Shown one piece after another: positions 1-8,326 of a DNA stretch of 13,070 nucleotides. The stretch is from Oscillospiraceae bacterium (lineage in GTDB: Bacteria; Bacillota; Clostridia; Oscillospirales; Ruminococcaceae), in assembly GCA_020024235.1 (NCBI GenBank), contig JAHHUA010000039.1, positions 1 to 13,070 of the forward strand. The letters are read 5' to 3'. The notes under the pieces are model-generated. The model did no database searches, was not told where the DNA came from, and worked only from the letters and a program-made list of their open reading frames with translations. Position 1 is the first letter of the stretch; the number at the start of each line of letters is the position of its first letter. The translations under genes were made by a program, and so were the position numbers.

Positions 1-2466
1 GAAGATATATCTGCCAAAAAACTTGTTTCTTCAGAAATTTCCGCTAAAAAAGCTCACAGAACAGCCCTTTATGTAAAAATAAACGAATCAAAGGTAAATG
101 CTGCCACCAACAGCACCATGATAAATGAAAATCGCAGCAGATTAAAACAAATTGAAGAACAGATAAACATTTCAGCTGAAAATGCAGCGGACAGAGAAAA
201 AAACTTAAAAGAAATAGAAGAGGCTTTGGCACTTTTTGATGAAAAAATATCCGAAGAAGAAAATGAAAAACATGGCTATGAGATAAAGTTAAATCTTAGG
301 GAAAATAAATTTAATGAATTGCAAAAAATTTTATCAGGATATGAAGATGAGATAAAAACAAATAGTCAGAGAGCTAAAATTTTACAGGATATGGAAAAAA
401 CCATGGAGGGTTTTTCATACAGTGTAAAAGCAATTCACAAAGCTGCCCTAAACGGCAGACTTATGGGTATAATAGGCACGGTTTCCAGTGTTATCTCAAC
501 TGCGGAGGAATACAGCCTTGCCATAGAAACAGCTCTTGGAGCTGCTATGCAGAATATTATAGTAAATGATGAATACGCTGCTAAACAGGCAGTTTCCTAT
601 CTTGCTAAGGAAAGAGCAGGACGAGCTACATTTTTACCTCTTACTTCTATTAAACCTGCTTTTTTAGATATAAACCAAGTAAAAACCGAACAGGGATTTA
701 TTGGACTGGCTCAAAATTTAGTAAAATACAATGAAAAATATGAAAATGTTATTTCTTCTCTTTTGGGAAGAATAATAATTGCAAAGGATTTGGATTTTGC
801 CACTGATATTGCAAAAAAATATAGCTATAAATTTAAAATTGTAACTCTTGACGGTCAGGTTATTAATGCAGGAGGTTCATTTACGGGAGGCTCCCATGTA
901 CAGTCTGCGGGTATACTTTCCAGACGGGGTGAAATGGAAAGGCTTTATTCTTCCAATGAAGAAATCAAAGAAAAAATAAAAAAACATGATGAAGAAATAA
1001 AAAAACTTAACAATGAAATAAACGAAATCAAAGCTCATATTAAAGCATCTGAAAGTCAGATAACCGTTATTTTAAATGATAAACAAATGACTGTTTCGGA
1101 GAAAAACGAGATTTTATTTGCAGTTAAAAATGAAGCCAATCAAATTGAAAATTTCAAAAAAGAAAAAGAAAAACTGGAAAAACGCATGATAGACTGTGAA
1201 GAAAATGAAAACTCCGTTAAAGAATTTATCTTAGGGCTTGAAACGGATTTAAAAAATACGGAAGAAAGTATTGATGCTTTAAATATTCAAAATGAGGAAC
1301 TTTTACAAATATCAATTTTTAATACCGAAAAAATTAATTCAGCTAAAACTCAGCTGCTGCTTTTGGAAAAAGATACAGAAGCTTTAAAAGAAAAGCTTAA
1401 AAATCTTATAACTCAAAAGGACAATCGTGAGGAAAGAAATAAACAGATAAAAGAAAAGATAAAATCTGCATTGGAAGAAAATGAAGTATTAAATAAAAAA
1501 ATTAAAGATGCAGAAATGAAATCCGCTGAATTTGCTGAGCTTTCCGACGAGTACAGCAAAAGCATAAAAACATTGACAGAAAAACGCACTTCTTATGAAA
1601 GTGAAATAACCAATCTCAGAAACAGTATAAAAGATATTATGGCAGACAGGGAAAAAATTTCTGCTGAAATTATCCGTTTGGAAGAAAAACTAAACGGTTT
1701 GCAAACTGAATCAGATACCATTGTGGCTAAACTATGGGATGAATATGAACTTACACGCACAGAAGCCGAAAAATTAGCTGTAAATATTACAGATGATGAA
1801 GAGGCTGAAAGAAAACTTCATGCTTTGAGAACCTCTATAAAAAATCTGGGAAATGTAAATTTAGGTGCTATAGAAGAATACAAAGAAGTAAATGAACGCT
1901 ATCTTTTTATGAAAGCTCAAATCAGTGATGTGGAAAAATCCAAGTCAGCTTTGGAAAAGCTTATTGATGATTTAACAAAAAGTATGAAAGAAATATTTTT
2001 TAGACAGTTTAATCTTATAAACGAAAATTTCAAAAGTATTTTTTATGAACTTTTTGAGGGAGGAAAGGGCGAACTTTACCTTACAGACCCCACTGATATA
2101 TTGGAGTCAGGTATTGAAATAGAAGTACAGCCTCCGGGAAAAATTATCAAAAATCTTTCGGCTCTTTCCGGTGGTGAACAGGCTTTTGTAGCTATTTCAA
2201 TTTATTTTGCTATTTTAAAAGTAAATCCATCTCCCTTTTGTATTTTGGACGAAATCGAAGCGGCATTGGATGATGTAAATGTAACAAAATATGCAAAATA
2301 TTTGAGAAAATTATCTGATAATACCCAGTTTATTGCTATAACTCACAGACGCGGCACAATGGAAGAAGCAGATGTGCTTTACGGTGTTACAATGCAGGAA
2401 GAAGGAGTTTCCAAACTTTTGGAACTTAAAGTAGCGGAAATAGAGCAGAAATTGGGAATGAAATAG
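1..2466 (+). CDS. smc: Chromosome partition protein SMC, C-terminal two-thirds (5' end outside window)
   Basis: The reading frame is open from base 1, so the gene begins upstream. About 821 residues are present against roughly 1,180 for a bacterial SMC, so the N-terminal Walker A head and much of the first coiled-coil arm are missing. SMC is the ATPase of the SMC-ScpA-ScpB condensin, which organises and segregates the chromosome. Visible in order: the end of the first coiled-coil arm (Glu/Lys/Asn-rich heptads), the hinge at about bases 460-930 with its glycine-rich end (VINAGGSFTGGS), the long returning coiled coil to about 1,850, and the C-terminal ATPase head. The head carries the signature LSGGE at 2164-2178, Walker B FCILDE at 2236-2253, a D-loop ALDD just after it, and the switch THR at 2341-2349. 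An internal ATG at 118 is not the start because homologous coiled coil continues upstream of it. ftsY follows after 15 bases, the usual smc-ftsY order. Confidence 0.97.
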   Translation, partial: EDISAKKLVSSEISAKKAHRTALYVKINESKVNAATNSTMINENRSRLKQIEEQINISAENAADREKNLKEIEEALALFDEKISEEENEKHGYEIKLNLRENKFNELQKILSGYEDEIKTNSQRAKILQDMEKTMEGFSYSVKAIHKAALNGRLMGIIGTVSSVISTAEEYSLAIETALGAAMQNIIVNDEYAAKQAVSYLAKERAGRATFLPLTSIKPAFLDINQVKTEQGFIGLAQNLVKYNEKYENVISSLLGRIIIAKDLDFATDIAKKYSYKFKIVTLDGQVINAGGSFTGGSHVQSAGILSRRGEMERLYSSNEEIKEKIKKHDEEIKKLNNEINEIKAHIKASESQITVILNDKQMTVSEKNEILFAVKNEANQIENFKKEKEKLEKRMIDCEENENSVKEFILGLETDLKNTEESIDALNIQNEELLQISIFNTEKINSAKTQLLLLEKDTEALKEKLKNLITQKDNREERNKQIKEKIKSALEENEVLNKKIKDAEMKSAEFAELSDEYSKSIKTLTEKRTSYESEITNLRNSIKDIMADREKISAEIIRLEEKLNGLQTESDTIVAKLWDEYELTRTEAEKLAVNITDDEEAERKLHALRTSIKNLGNVNLGAIEEYKEVNERYLFMKAQISDVEKSKSALEKLIDDLTKSMKEIFFRQFNLINENFKSIFYELFEGGKGELYLTDPTDILESGIEIEVQPPGKIIKNLSALSGGEQAFVAISIYFAILKVNPSPFCILDEIEAALDDVNVTKYAKYLRKLSDNTQFIAITHRRGTMEEADVLYGVTMQEEGVSKLLELKVAEIEQKLGMK

Positions 2467-2481
2467 AAAGGATATGGTAAT

Positions 2482-3441
2482 ATGGGATTTTTTAGTAAAA
2501 TTGCAGAAGGACTTAAAAAAACCAGAGAGTCATTTTCAAAAAAAATAGACAGTATAACTAAGGTATTTAAGAAAATTGACGATGAATTATTTGAGGAATT
2601 GGAAGAAGCTTTGATTATGGCTGATGTAGGTGTCATCACTTCCGAAAAAATCTGTGAAAATGTCAAACAACTTGCTAAAGAAAGAAAACTTACAGATGCA
2701 GGTGAACTTAAAGGTCTTATTAAAGAAGTTGTAGCTCAAATGCTTGAGGGGGATTATTCCCTTAATCTGGAAGGTCATCCATCTGTTATTTTGGTAATAG
2801 GTGTAAACGGAGTAGGTAAAACCACCACTATAGGAAAGCTGGCTTCAAACCTAAAGTCTGAGGGAAAATCCGTAATGTTGGCAGCTGCCGATACATTCAG
2901 AGCAGCAGCTATTGATCAAATTCAAATTTGGGCTGACATAGCCGGAGTTCCTTTGATAAAGCACAATGAAGGTGCAGACCCTGCTGCAGTTGTATATGAT
3001 GCTATTCAGTCAGGTAAAGCAAAAAACATAGATGTAATCATATGTGATACAGCGGGCAGACTTCACAATAAGAAAAATCTTATGGATGAACTTGCAAAAA
3101 TTTCCCGTGTTGTTAAAAGAGAATGTCCGGATACAGAACCGGAAATACTTTTGGTTTTGGATGCAACAACAGGTCAAAATGCTTTAAACCAGGCAAAACT
3201 TTTTAAAGAAGCCGCAGGGCTTACAGGTATTGTGCTGACAAAACTTGATGGCACAGCAAAAGGCGGTGTGGTAATCGGAATTAAAGAAGAATTGCAGGTA
3301 CCTGTTAAATATGTGGGAGTGGGTGAACAAATAGATGATTTGAAACCTTTTAATCCACAGGAATTTGCAGATGCAATTTTTGATTCAGTAGAAGATGAGG
3401 AGGTATCTAATGATGATAGTGATAGCAGCGACGAAGAATAA
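2482..3441 (+). CDS. ftsY: Signal recognition particle receptor FtsY
   Basis: SRP-family GTPase that docks the SRP-ribosome complex (through Ffh) at the membrane for co-translational insertion of membrane proteins. The 319 residues comprise a helical N domain (about 1-95) and the G domain. The G domain shows the P-loop GVNGVGKTT at 107-115, DTFRAAA at 137-143, DTAGR at 189-193, TKLDG at 253-257, and the closing GVGE/DDLKPF at 279-290. The acidic N-terminal A domain of some Gram-negative FtsY proteins is absent, as is common in Bacillota; the N-terminal residues MGFFSKIAEGLKKT can form the amphipathic membrane-binding helix. The start is supported by AAAGGA at 2467-2472, nine bases before the ATG. 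Unusually, about 18 residues follow the normal end of the G domain, and 10 of the last 16 (304-319) are Asp or Glu. This tail lies in the region shared with the rdgB ribosome binding site and start. Confidence 0.97.
   Translation: MGFFSKIAEGLKKTRESFSKKIDSITKVFKKIDDELFEELEEALIMADVGVITSEKICENVKQLAKERKLTDAGELKGLIKEVVAQMLEGDYSLNLEGHPSVILVIGVNGVGKTTTIGKLASNLKSEGKSVMLAAADTFRAAAIDQIQIWADIAGVPLIKHNEGADPAAVVYDAIQSGKAKNIDVIICDTAGRLHNKKNLMDELAKISRVVKRECPDTEPEILLVLDATTGQNALNQAKLFKEAAGLTGIVLTKLDGTAKGGVVIGIKEELQVPVKYVGVGEQIDDLKPFNPQEFADAIFDSVEDEEVSNDDSDSSDEE
3398..3403 (+). promoter_or_regulatory. Ribosome binding site of rdgB inside ftsY
   Basis: The perfect AGGAGG lies within the last codons of ftsY. 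It is 6 bases before the ATG at 3410 and 9 bases before a second ATG at 3413. It rules out the more upstream in-frame ATG at 3395, which precedes it, and so sets the rdgB start. The nesting suggests translational coupling of rdgB to ftsY. Confidence 0.8.
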
Positions 3442-4006
3442 CGGAAAGTTAAAAGAATTAAATCGCATAATGGAAGCTTATGATATAACTCTTGTTTCTA
3501 TGAAGGATATTGAACTTCCAGTAGAAATCGTAGAAGACGGAAATACATTTGAAGAAAATGCACTTATAAAAGCCAGAACACTTCATAAAATTACAGGTGA
3601 ACCTGTTATAGCAGATGACTCAGGTCTTTGTGTAAACTGTTTGGGAGGCAGGCCTGGAATACATACTGCCAGATACGGCGGTGAAAACATGGATTATAAC
3701 CACAAAATGAAAAAACTTGTGGAGGAAATCCAAAATCAGGGTACTGATGACAGAAGTGCATATTTTGCCTGTGTAATTGTGTATATAAGCAAGGACAGCA
3801 AAGAATATGTATTTTATGGCAGATGTGATGGAGAAATCGGATATGAACCTAAGGGAGATGGCGGTTTCGGCTATGACCCTATATTTATCGCAAAAGACGG
3901 AAAAACCATGGCTGAACTTTCCAATGAAGAAAAAGATGAAATCAGCCACAGAGGAAAAGCCCTTCGCCTTTTGGCAGAGGCTTTGCCCGAAATTATGAAA
4001 GAATAA
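3410..4006 (+). CDS. rdgB: XTP/dITP diphosphatase (Ham1/RdgB family)
   Basis: House-cleaning pyrophosphatase that converts non-canonical purine triphosphates (dITP, ITP, XTP) to the monophosphate plus PPi, keeping deaminated bases out of DNA and RNA. The 198 residues match the usual family length. Family motifs are in place: ATKNNGK at 7-13 (substrate loop), FEEN at 48-51 with the metal-binding Glu, ADDSG at 68-72 with the catalytic Asp, FGYDP at 153-157 and SHRGKAL at 179-185. The start is set by the AGGAGG at 3398-3403. ATG 3410 and ATG 3413 are both possible and differ by one Met; the first has the tighter spacing. The gene overlaps ftsY by 32 bases in the +1-shifted frame, so the conserved ATKNN strand and the FtsY tail are encoded by the same DNA. 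yhbY follows after 23 bases. Confidence 0.96.
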   Translation: MMIVIAATKNNGKLKELNRIMEAYDITLVSMKDIELPVEIVEDGNTFEENALIKARTLHKITGEPVIADDSGLCVNCLGGRPGIHTARYGGENMDYNHKMKKLVEEIQNQGTDDRSAYFACVIVYISKDSKEYVFYGRCDGEIGYEPKGDGGFGYDPIFIAKDGKTMAELSNEEKDEISHRGKALRLLAEALPEIMKE

Positions 4007-4029
4007 TCATTTTTGAAAGGAACGGATAT

Positions 4030-4320
4030 ATGTTAAACAGTAAACAAAGAGCAAAACTAAGAGGAATGGCAAATACAATAGATACAATTTTGCAGGTTGG
4101 AAAGGGAGGAATTACAGATTCCCTTATAGCTCAGGTTGATGAAGCTTTAAAAGCCAGAGAAATTATCAAAATGAGAGCTTTGGATAACGCGCCTTCTTTT
4201 GCCAGAGAAGCTGCTGAAGAAATTGCTGAAAAAACCAATGCAGATGTAGTACAGGTTATCGGAACAAGATTTGTTTTATTCAGAAGAAATCACGAAAATC
4301 CTAAAATTGAACTTAAATAG
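4030..4320 (+). CDS. yhbY: YhbY-family RNA-binding protein (CRM domain), ribosome assembly
   Basis: A 96-residue single CRS1/YhbY (CRM) domain protein. The E. coli homologue is found with pre-50S ribosomal particles, so a role in large-subunit assembly is inferred from the family. The sequence shows the N-terminal helix LNSKQRAKLRGMAN, the exposed GKGG loop at residues 24-27 (VGKGGITDS) typical of CRM domains, a long helix with DEALKAREIIK at 37-47, and the closing strand IGTRFVLFRR at 77-86. The family-typical basic ends are modest here. The ribosome binding site GAAAGGA at 4015-4021 is 8 bases before the ATG. In Bacillota yhbY commonly precedes nadD, as it does here, with only 11 bases between the genes. 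Confidence 0.94.
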   Translation: MLNSKQRAKLRGMANTIDTILQVGKGGITDSLIAQVDEALKAREIIKMRALDNAPSFAREAAEEIAEKTNADVVQVIGTRFVLFRRNHENPKIELK

Positions 4321-4331
4321 CGGAGGACATC

Positions 4332-5504
4332 ATGAAAATAGGAGTTTACGGAGGAAGTTTTAATCCTCCACATAAAGGACATATTAATTTGGCGGAAACA
4401 GCTGCTGAAAAATTGGCACTTGATAAACTCTTTATTATGCCGGTAGGTGATACTTGGTATAAAGATGACAGAAATTTAGTTCCCGGTGTACACAGAATAA
4501 GAATGTGTGATTTAGCATTTAAAAATAATGATAAAGCCATAGTTTCTGATTGGGAAATAAACAGAAAAGAAATAAATTATACTGTTTCCACTATTCACCA
4601 TTTAAAATGTGAATATCCTGATGCCCATATTTATCTTATTACAGGCAGTGATATGTTTTTAACACTGGAAAACTGGTTTAAATTTTCCGAACTTTGTGAA
4701 ATGGTTACATTTGTTACAGCGGCAAGACTGGAAGAATCAAATGAGGAACTTTTAAAATATAAAACTCGACTGGAAAGTTTAAATGCTAAAACAGAAATTC
4801 TTCCCATAGAAATAATGCCGGTAAATTCCACAGAAATAAGACAAAACCTTTCTGCAAAAAAAGATGATGAAAACATTACTTTTGAAGTTCTTGAATATAT
4901 TAAACAAAACGGACTTTATGGTTTTGATGAAAATGATTATATTTATCCGCTGGAAAAATTCAGAGAAATATTAGAAAAATCTGTGGAAAAAGAAAGATAT
5001 ATTCATTCACTTAATGTGGCAGACAGTGCCGAATATCTGGCAAAAAAATATGGAGTTAATACTCATATAGCCAGAACAGCAGGACTTTTACATGATATTT
5101 GCAAACGCATGAATACAGACAAACAAATTGATATTATAAAATCGTCCCGTATAAAATGGGATGAAGTAACCTTTACTCAATCAAAAATTCTTCATGGTAT
5201 AGCGGCGGCAGAATATATTTTTGATGAAATGGGTGTGTATAATTTGGATATTATAAACGCTGTACGCTACCATACTACAGGCAGACCTGCTATGAGTTTG
5301 TTGGAAATGATTGTATATGTGGCAGATGTAATCAGCGCTGAGAGGGATTATCACAATGTGGATTATGTGCGTAAACTTGCCGAAGAAAGCCTTGAAAAAA
5401 CCATGGAATATTTTTCTGAATTTAATCTTGAAAACCTTTTCAGAAATAAATTTTCTATAAATGAAATAACGGTAAAAACGTATAATTATTATTCAGTTTT
5501 TTAA
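4332..5504 (+). CDS. Fused nicotinate-nucleotide adenylyltransferase (NadD) and YqeK HD-domain Ap4A hydrolase
   Basis: One 390-codon frame holds two enzymes that are usually separate neighbouring genes. Residues 1 to about 197 are NadD, which joins ATP and nicotinate mononucleotide to give deamido-NAD. Motifs are GGSFNPPHKGH at 7-17 (nucleotidyltransferase HxGH-type site), ITGSDMFLTLENW at 103-115 and STEIR at 166-170; the domain closes with the usual YIKQNGLYG. Residues about 205-390 are YqeK, an HD phosphohydrolase that splits Ap4A symmetrically into two ADP. It has RYIHSL (His225), GLLHDICK (His254-Asp255), LHG (His288), RYHTTGRP (His314) and an Asp at 332 in a YVADVISAERDY motif, so the metal ligands look complete. 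The junction is a short acidic linker (about 197-207) with no stop codon or internal ribosome binding site. GGAGGA at 4322-4327 precedes the ATG. Both domains appear intact; activity of the fusion is inferred. Confidence 0.94.
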   Translation: MKIGVYGGSFNPPHKGHINLAETAAEKLALDKLFIMPVGDTWYKDDRNLVPGVHRIRMCDLAFKNNDKAIVSDWEINRKEINYTVSTIHHLKCEYPDAHIYLITGSDMFLTLENWFKFSELCEMVTFVTAARLEESNEELLKYKTRLESLNAKTEILPIEIMPVNSTEIRQNLSAKKDDENITFEVLEYIKQNGLYGFDENDYIYPLEKFREILEKSVEKERYIHSLNVADSAEYLAKKYGVNTHIARTAGLLHDICKRMNTDKQIDIIKSSRIKWDEVTFTQSKILHGIAAAEYIFDEMGVYNLDIINAVRYHTTGRPAMSLLEMIVYVADVISAERDYHNVDYVRKLAEESLEKTMEYFSEFNLENLFRNKFSINEITVKTYNYYSVF

Positions 5505-5507
5505 AAT

Positions 5508-5515
5508 AAGGGGGA
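5508..5515 (+). promoter_or_regulatory. Ribosome binding site that fixes the TTG start of rsfS
   Basis: The purine run AAGGGGGA ends seven bases before TTG at 5523. No ATG lies at that distance, and the first RsfS-conserved residues follow the TTG directly, so the non-ATG start is well supported. Confidence 0.75.
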
Positions 5516-5522
5516 TTTAATT

Positions 5523-5861
5523 TTGACTTCACTAGAAATTGCTCAAAAAGCAGCAAAAATACTTGATGATAAACTAGCAAAAGATGTTAAAATATTAAAG
5601 CTGGAAGGACTTACAGCTATTGCAGATTATTTTGTAATTGCTTCCGGCAGCAGTATTTCTCAGGTAAAATCACTTACCGAATATTTGGACGAAGGTCTTG
5701 CAAAGGAAGAAATTTTTGCAAGAAAAGTTGAAGGGGAAAACAATGCAGATTGGATTCTTTCCGATTACAGAGATGTAATTGTTCATATTTTTACAGAAGA
5801 ATCCAGACAATTTTATTCTTTAGAAAGACTTTGGGCAGATGCTCCTCAAATAGAATTTTAA
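5523..5861 (+). CDS. rsfS: Ribosomal silencing factor RsfS (Iojap/DUF143 family)
   Basis: RsfS binds uL14 on the large ribosomal subunit and blocks subunit joining, lowering translation when nutrients are short. The 112 residues match the family length. Conserved features seen are TAIADYFVIASGSSISQVKS at 31-50, the segment WILSDYRDVIVHIF at 77-90, and the C-terminal FYSLERLWADA at 97-107. The gene starts with TTG, preceded by AAGGGGGA at 5508-5515. It lies 18 bases after the nadD-yqeK gene and 24 bases before leuS. The yqeK-rsfS order is typical of Bacillota; the SAM-methyltransferase (yqeM) found next to it in Bacillus and the LytR-type gene found in some clostridia are absent. Confidence 0.96.
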   Translation: MTSLEIAQKAAKILDDKLAKDVKILKLEGLTAIADYFVIASGSSISQVKSLTEYLDEGLAKEEIFARKVEGENNADWILSDYRDVIVHIFTEESRQFYSLERLWADAPQIEF

Positions 5862-5885
5862 AACTTAAAAGGAGTTTTTTTTAAA

Positions 5886-8291
5886 ATGTATTACGATTAT
5901 AAAAAAATAGAAAAAAAATGGCAGGATATTTGGGATGAAAAAAATACCTTTGCCGCAACCAATGATTACAGCAAACCTAAATATTATGTTTTGGTTGAAT
6001 TTCCCTATCCATCGGGACAGGGACTTCATGTAGGACATCCCCGTTCTTACACAGCTATGGATATTGTAGCAAGAAAAAGACGTTTCCAGGGCTATAATGT
6101 GCTTTATCCCATGGGCTGGGACGCATTTGGCCTTCCAACCGAAAACTTTGCTATCAAAAACCATATTCATCCTGAAACAGTAACTAAAAACAATGTGGAA
6201 AGATTTAAAAAACAGATTAAATCTTTAGGTATTTCTTTTGATTGGAACAGAGAAATAAACACAACTGACCCTGATTATTACAAATGGACACAGTGGATTT
6301 TTCTTCAGCTTTTTAAACATGGGCTTGCTTATAAAAAGGAAATGAATGTAAACTGGTGTACAGGCTGTAAAGCTGTTCTTGCAAACGAAGAAGTTGTAAA
6401 TGGCGTATGTGAACGCTGTAAGAGCCCTGTTGTACACAAAGTAAAAAGCCAGTGGATGCTGAAAATTACCGAATATGCCGACAAACTTATTGACGGACTT
6501 AAAGATGTGGACTATATTGACAGAGTTAAAACTTCACAAATTAACTGGATTGGACGCAGCACAGGTGCAGAAGTGAATTTTGACACCACAGCAGGGGATA
6601 AACTTTCTATTTTTACAACAAGAGCTGATACGATGTTCGGTGCTACTTATATGGTAATTTCTCCTGAACATCCATATATTGAAAAATGGGCAGATAAACT
6701 TGACAATATAGATGAAATTAGAGCTTACAGAGAACAGGCAGCTAAAAAATCCGATTTTGAAAGAACTGAAATGAACAAGGACAAAACAGGTGTTAAACTT
6801 GTGGGTGTAATGGGAATTAACCCGGCAAACGGCAAAGAAATACCGATTTTTGTGTCAGATTATGTGCTTATGACTTATGGTACAGGTGCAATTATGGCTG
6901 TTCCTGCTCATGATACAAGGGACTGGGAATTTGCAAAGAAATTTAATCTTCCTATAATTGAAGTTGTAAAAGGTGGAAATGTGGAAGAAGAAGCATTTAC
7001 TGACTGTGCAACAGGTGTTATGGTAAATTCAGGTTTTCTGGATGGACTCTCCGTGGAAAATGCAAAGAAAAAAATGATTGAATATCTGACAGAAAAGGGT
7101 CTTGGCAAGGAAAAAGTAAACTATAAACTTCGTGACTGGGTATTTGCCCGTCAAAGATATTGGGGTGAACCTATTCCGATTATTCATTGTCCTAAGTGCG
7201 GATATGTTCCAATGGACGAAAAGGATTTACCATTAAAACTTCCAAATGTGGACTCCTGTGAACCTACAGAAAACGGAGAATCTCCTCTTGCCAATATTCC
7301 TGAATGGGTTAATGTAAAGTGCCCTGTTTGTGGTGCAGATGCTAAAAGAGAAACGGATACCATGCCTCAATGGGCAGGTTCTTCTTGGTACTTTATGAGA
7401 TATTGCGACCCTAAGAACAATGATGTTTTGGCAGCTAAGGAAGCTTTGGATTACTGGCTCCCTGTGGACTGGTATAACGGTGGTATGGAACACACTACAC
7501 TTCACCTTTTGTACTCCAGATTTTGGCATAAGTTCCTTTATGATATAGGTGTGGTAAGCACTCCCGAACCATATGCAAAAAGAGCCAGCCATGGTATGAT
7601 TTTGGGTGAAGATAACGAAAAGATGAGTAAATCCCGTGGAAATGTAGTAAATCCTGATGATATTATCAATGACTATGGTGCAGATACACTTCGTCTTTAT
7701 GAAATGTTTATCGGTGATTATGAAAAGGTTGCACCATGGAATACATCTTCTATCAAGGGCTGTAAGAGATTTGCCGACAGAATTTGGAATATGCAGGAAA
7801 TGCTTATTGATGGAGATACATATCGTGAAGATATGGAAAGCATTATGCATAAGACCATAAAGAAAGTTTCTGAAGATATTGAAAATATGAAGTTTAATAC
7901 AGCTATTGCATCTTTGATGACTTTGGTAAATGAACTTTACGACAAAAAATCCGTAAACAGAGCCGAATATAAGACATTGCTTATTTTGCTCAATCCTTTT
8001 GCACCTCACCTTACAGAAGAACTTTGGGAAATCTGTAATTTCGGTGGTATGCTCAATGAACAGGCATGGCCTAAGTTTGATGAAAGCAAATGTATTGATG
8101 ATGTGATTGAAATTGCCGTTCAAATTTGCGGTAAAGTTAAATCCAGAATTACAATACCTGCAAATGCTGATAAGGATAAAACTATTGCCATTGCCAAAGA
8201 AGATGAAACAATTAAATCACTCCTTGATGGCAAAACAATTATCAAAGAAATCTGTGTACCGGGAAAAATTGTAAATATTGTAATCAAATAG
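5886..8291 (+). CDS. leuS: Leucyl-tRNA synthetase
   Basis: Class I synthetase that charges tRNA-Leu with leucine using ATP in the cytoplasm. The 801 residues match the bacterial size (about 800-870). Visible in order: the HIGH-type site HVGH at 48-51 after FPYPSGQGL; WDAFGLPTEN near 78-87; a zinc-type cluster C158-x2-C161 with C175-x2-C178; the CP1 editing domain with the threonine-rich TTRADTMFG at 244-252 and AVPAHDTRD at 338-346, whose last Asp corresponds to the conserved editing Asp; a second cysteine set C435/C438 and C479/C482; QWAGSSWYF; KMSKS at 579-583; and the anticodon-binding helical region and small C-terminal domain. Aminoacylation and editing sites both look intact. AAAAGGAG at 5867-5874 lies 11 bases before the ATG, a rather long spacing. 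No T-box leader fits in the 24-base gap from rsfS, so expression is presumably set by the upstream operon. Confidence 0.98.
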   Translation: MYYDYKKIEKKWQDIWDEKNTFAATNDYSKPKYYVLVEFPYPSGQGLHVGHPRSYTAMDIVARKRRFQGYNVLYPMGWDAFGLPTENFAIKNHIHPETVTKNNVERFKKQIKSLGISFDWNREINTTDPDYYKWTQWIFLQLFKHGLAYKKEMNVNWCTGCKAVLANEEVVNGVCERCKSPVVHKVKSQWMLKITEYADKLIDGLKDVDYIDRVKTSQINWIGRSTGAEVNFDTTAGDKLSIFTTRADTMFGATYMVISPEHPYIEKWADKLDNIDEIRAYREQAAKKSDFERTEMNKDKTGVKLVGVMGINPANGKEIPIFVSDYVLMTYGTGAIMAVPAHDTRDWEFAKKFNLPIIEVVKGGNVEEEAFTDCATGVMVNSGFLDGLSVENAKKKMIEYLTEKGLGKEKVNYKLRDWVFARQRYWGEPIPIIHCPKCGYVPMDEKDLPLKLPNVDSCEPTENGESPLANIPEWVNVKCPVCGADAKRETDTMPQWAGSSWYFMRYCDPKNNDVLAAKEALDYWLPVDWYNGGMEHTTLHLLYSRFWHKFLYDIGVVSTPEPYAKRASHGMILGEDNEKMSKSRGNVVNPDDIINDYGADTLRLYEMFIGDYEKVAPWNTSSIKGCKRFADRIWNMQEMLIDGDTYREDMESIMHKTIKKVSEDIENMKFNTAIASLMTLVNELYDKKSVNRAEYKTLLILLNPFAPHLTEELWEICNFGGMLNEQAWPKFDESKCIDDVIEIAVQICGKVKSRITIPANADKDKTIAIAKEDETIKSLLDGKTIIKEICVPGKIVNIVIK

Positions 8292-8326
8292 CTGATGTAA
8301 CTTACAAACACACAGCATTTGGAGTA

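Noticed and set aside
118..120. ATG at 118 as the start of the SMC gene
   Set aside because: The frame is open to base 1 with continuing coiled-coil sequence, and a complete SMC needs an N-terminal Walker A head that must lie upstream of the window.
7233..8123. 296-codon open frame on the minus strand inside leuS
   Set aside because: It lies entirely antisense to conserved leuS sequence (KMSKS region), its translation is a Cys/His/Ile/Phe-rich string with no recognisable family, and no credible ribosome binding site was seen. It follows from the codon bias of leuS.
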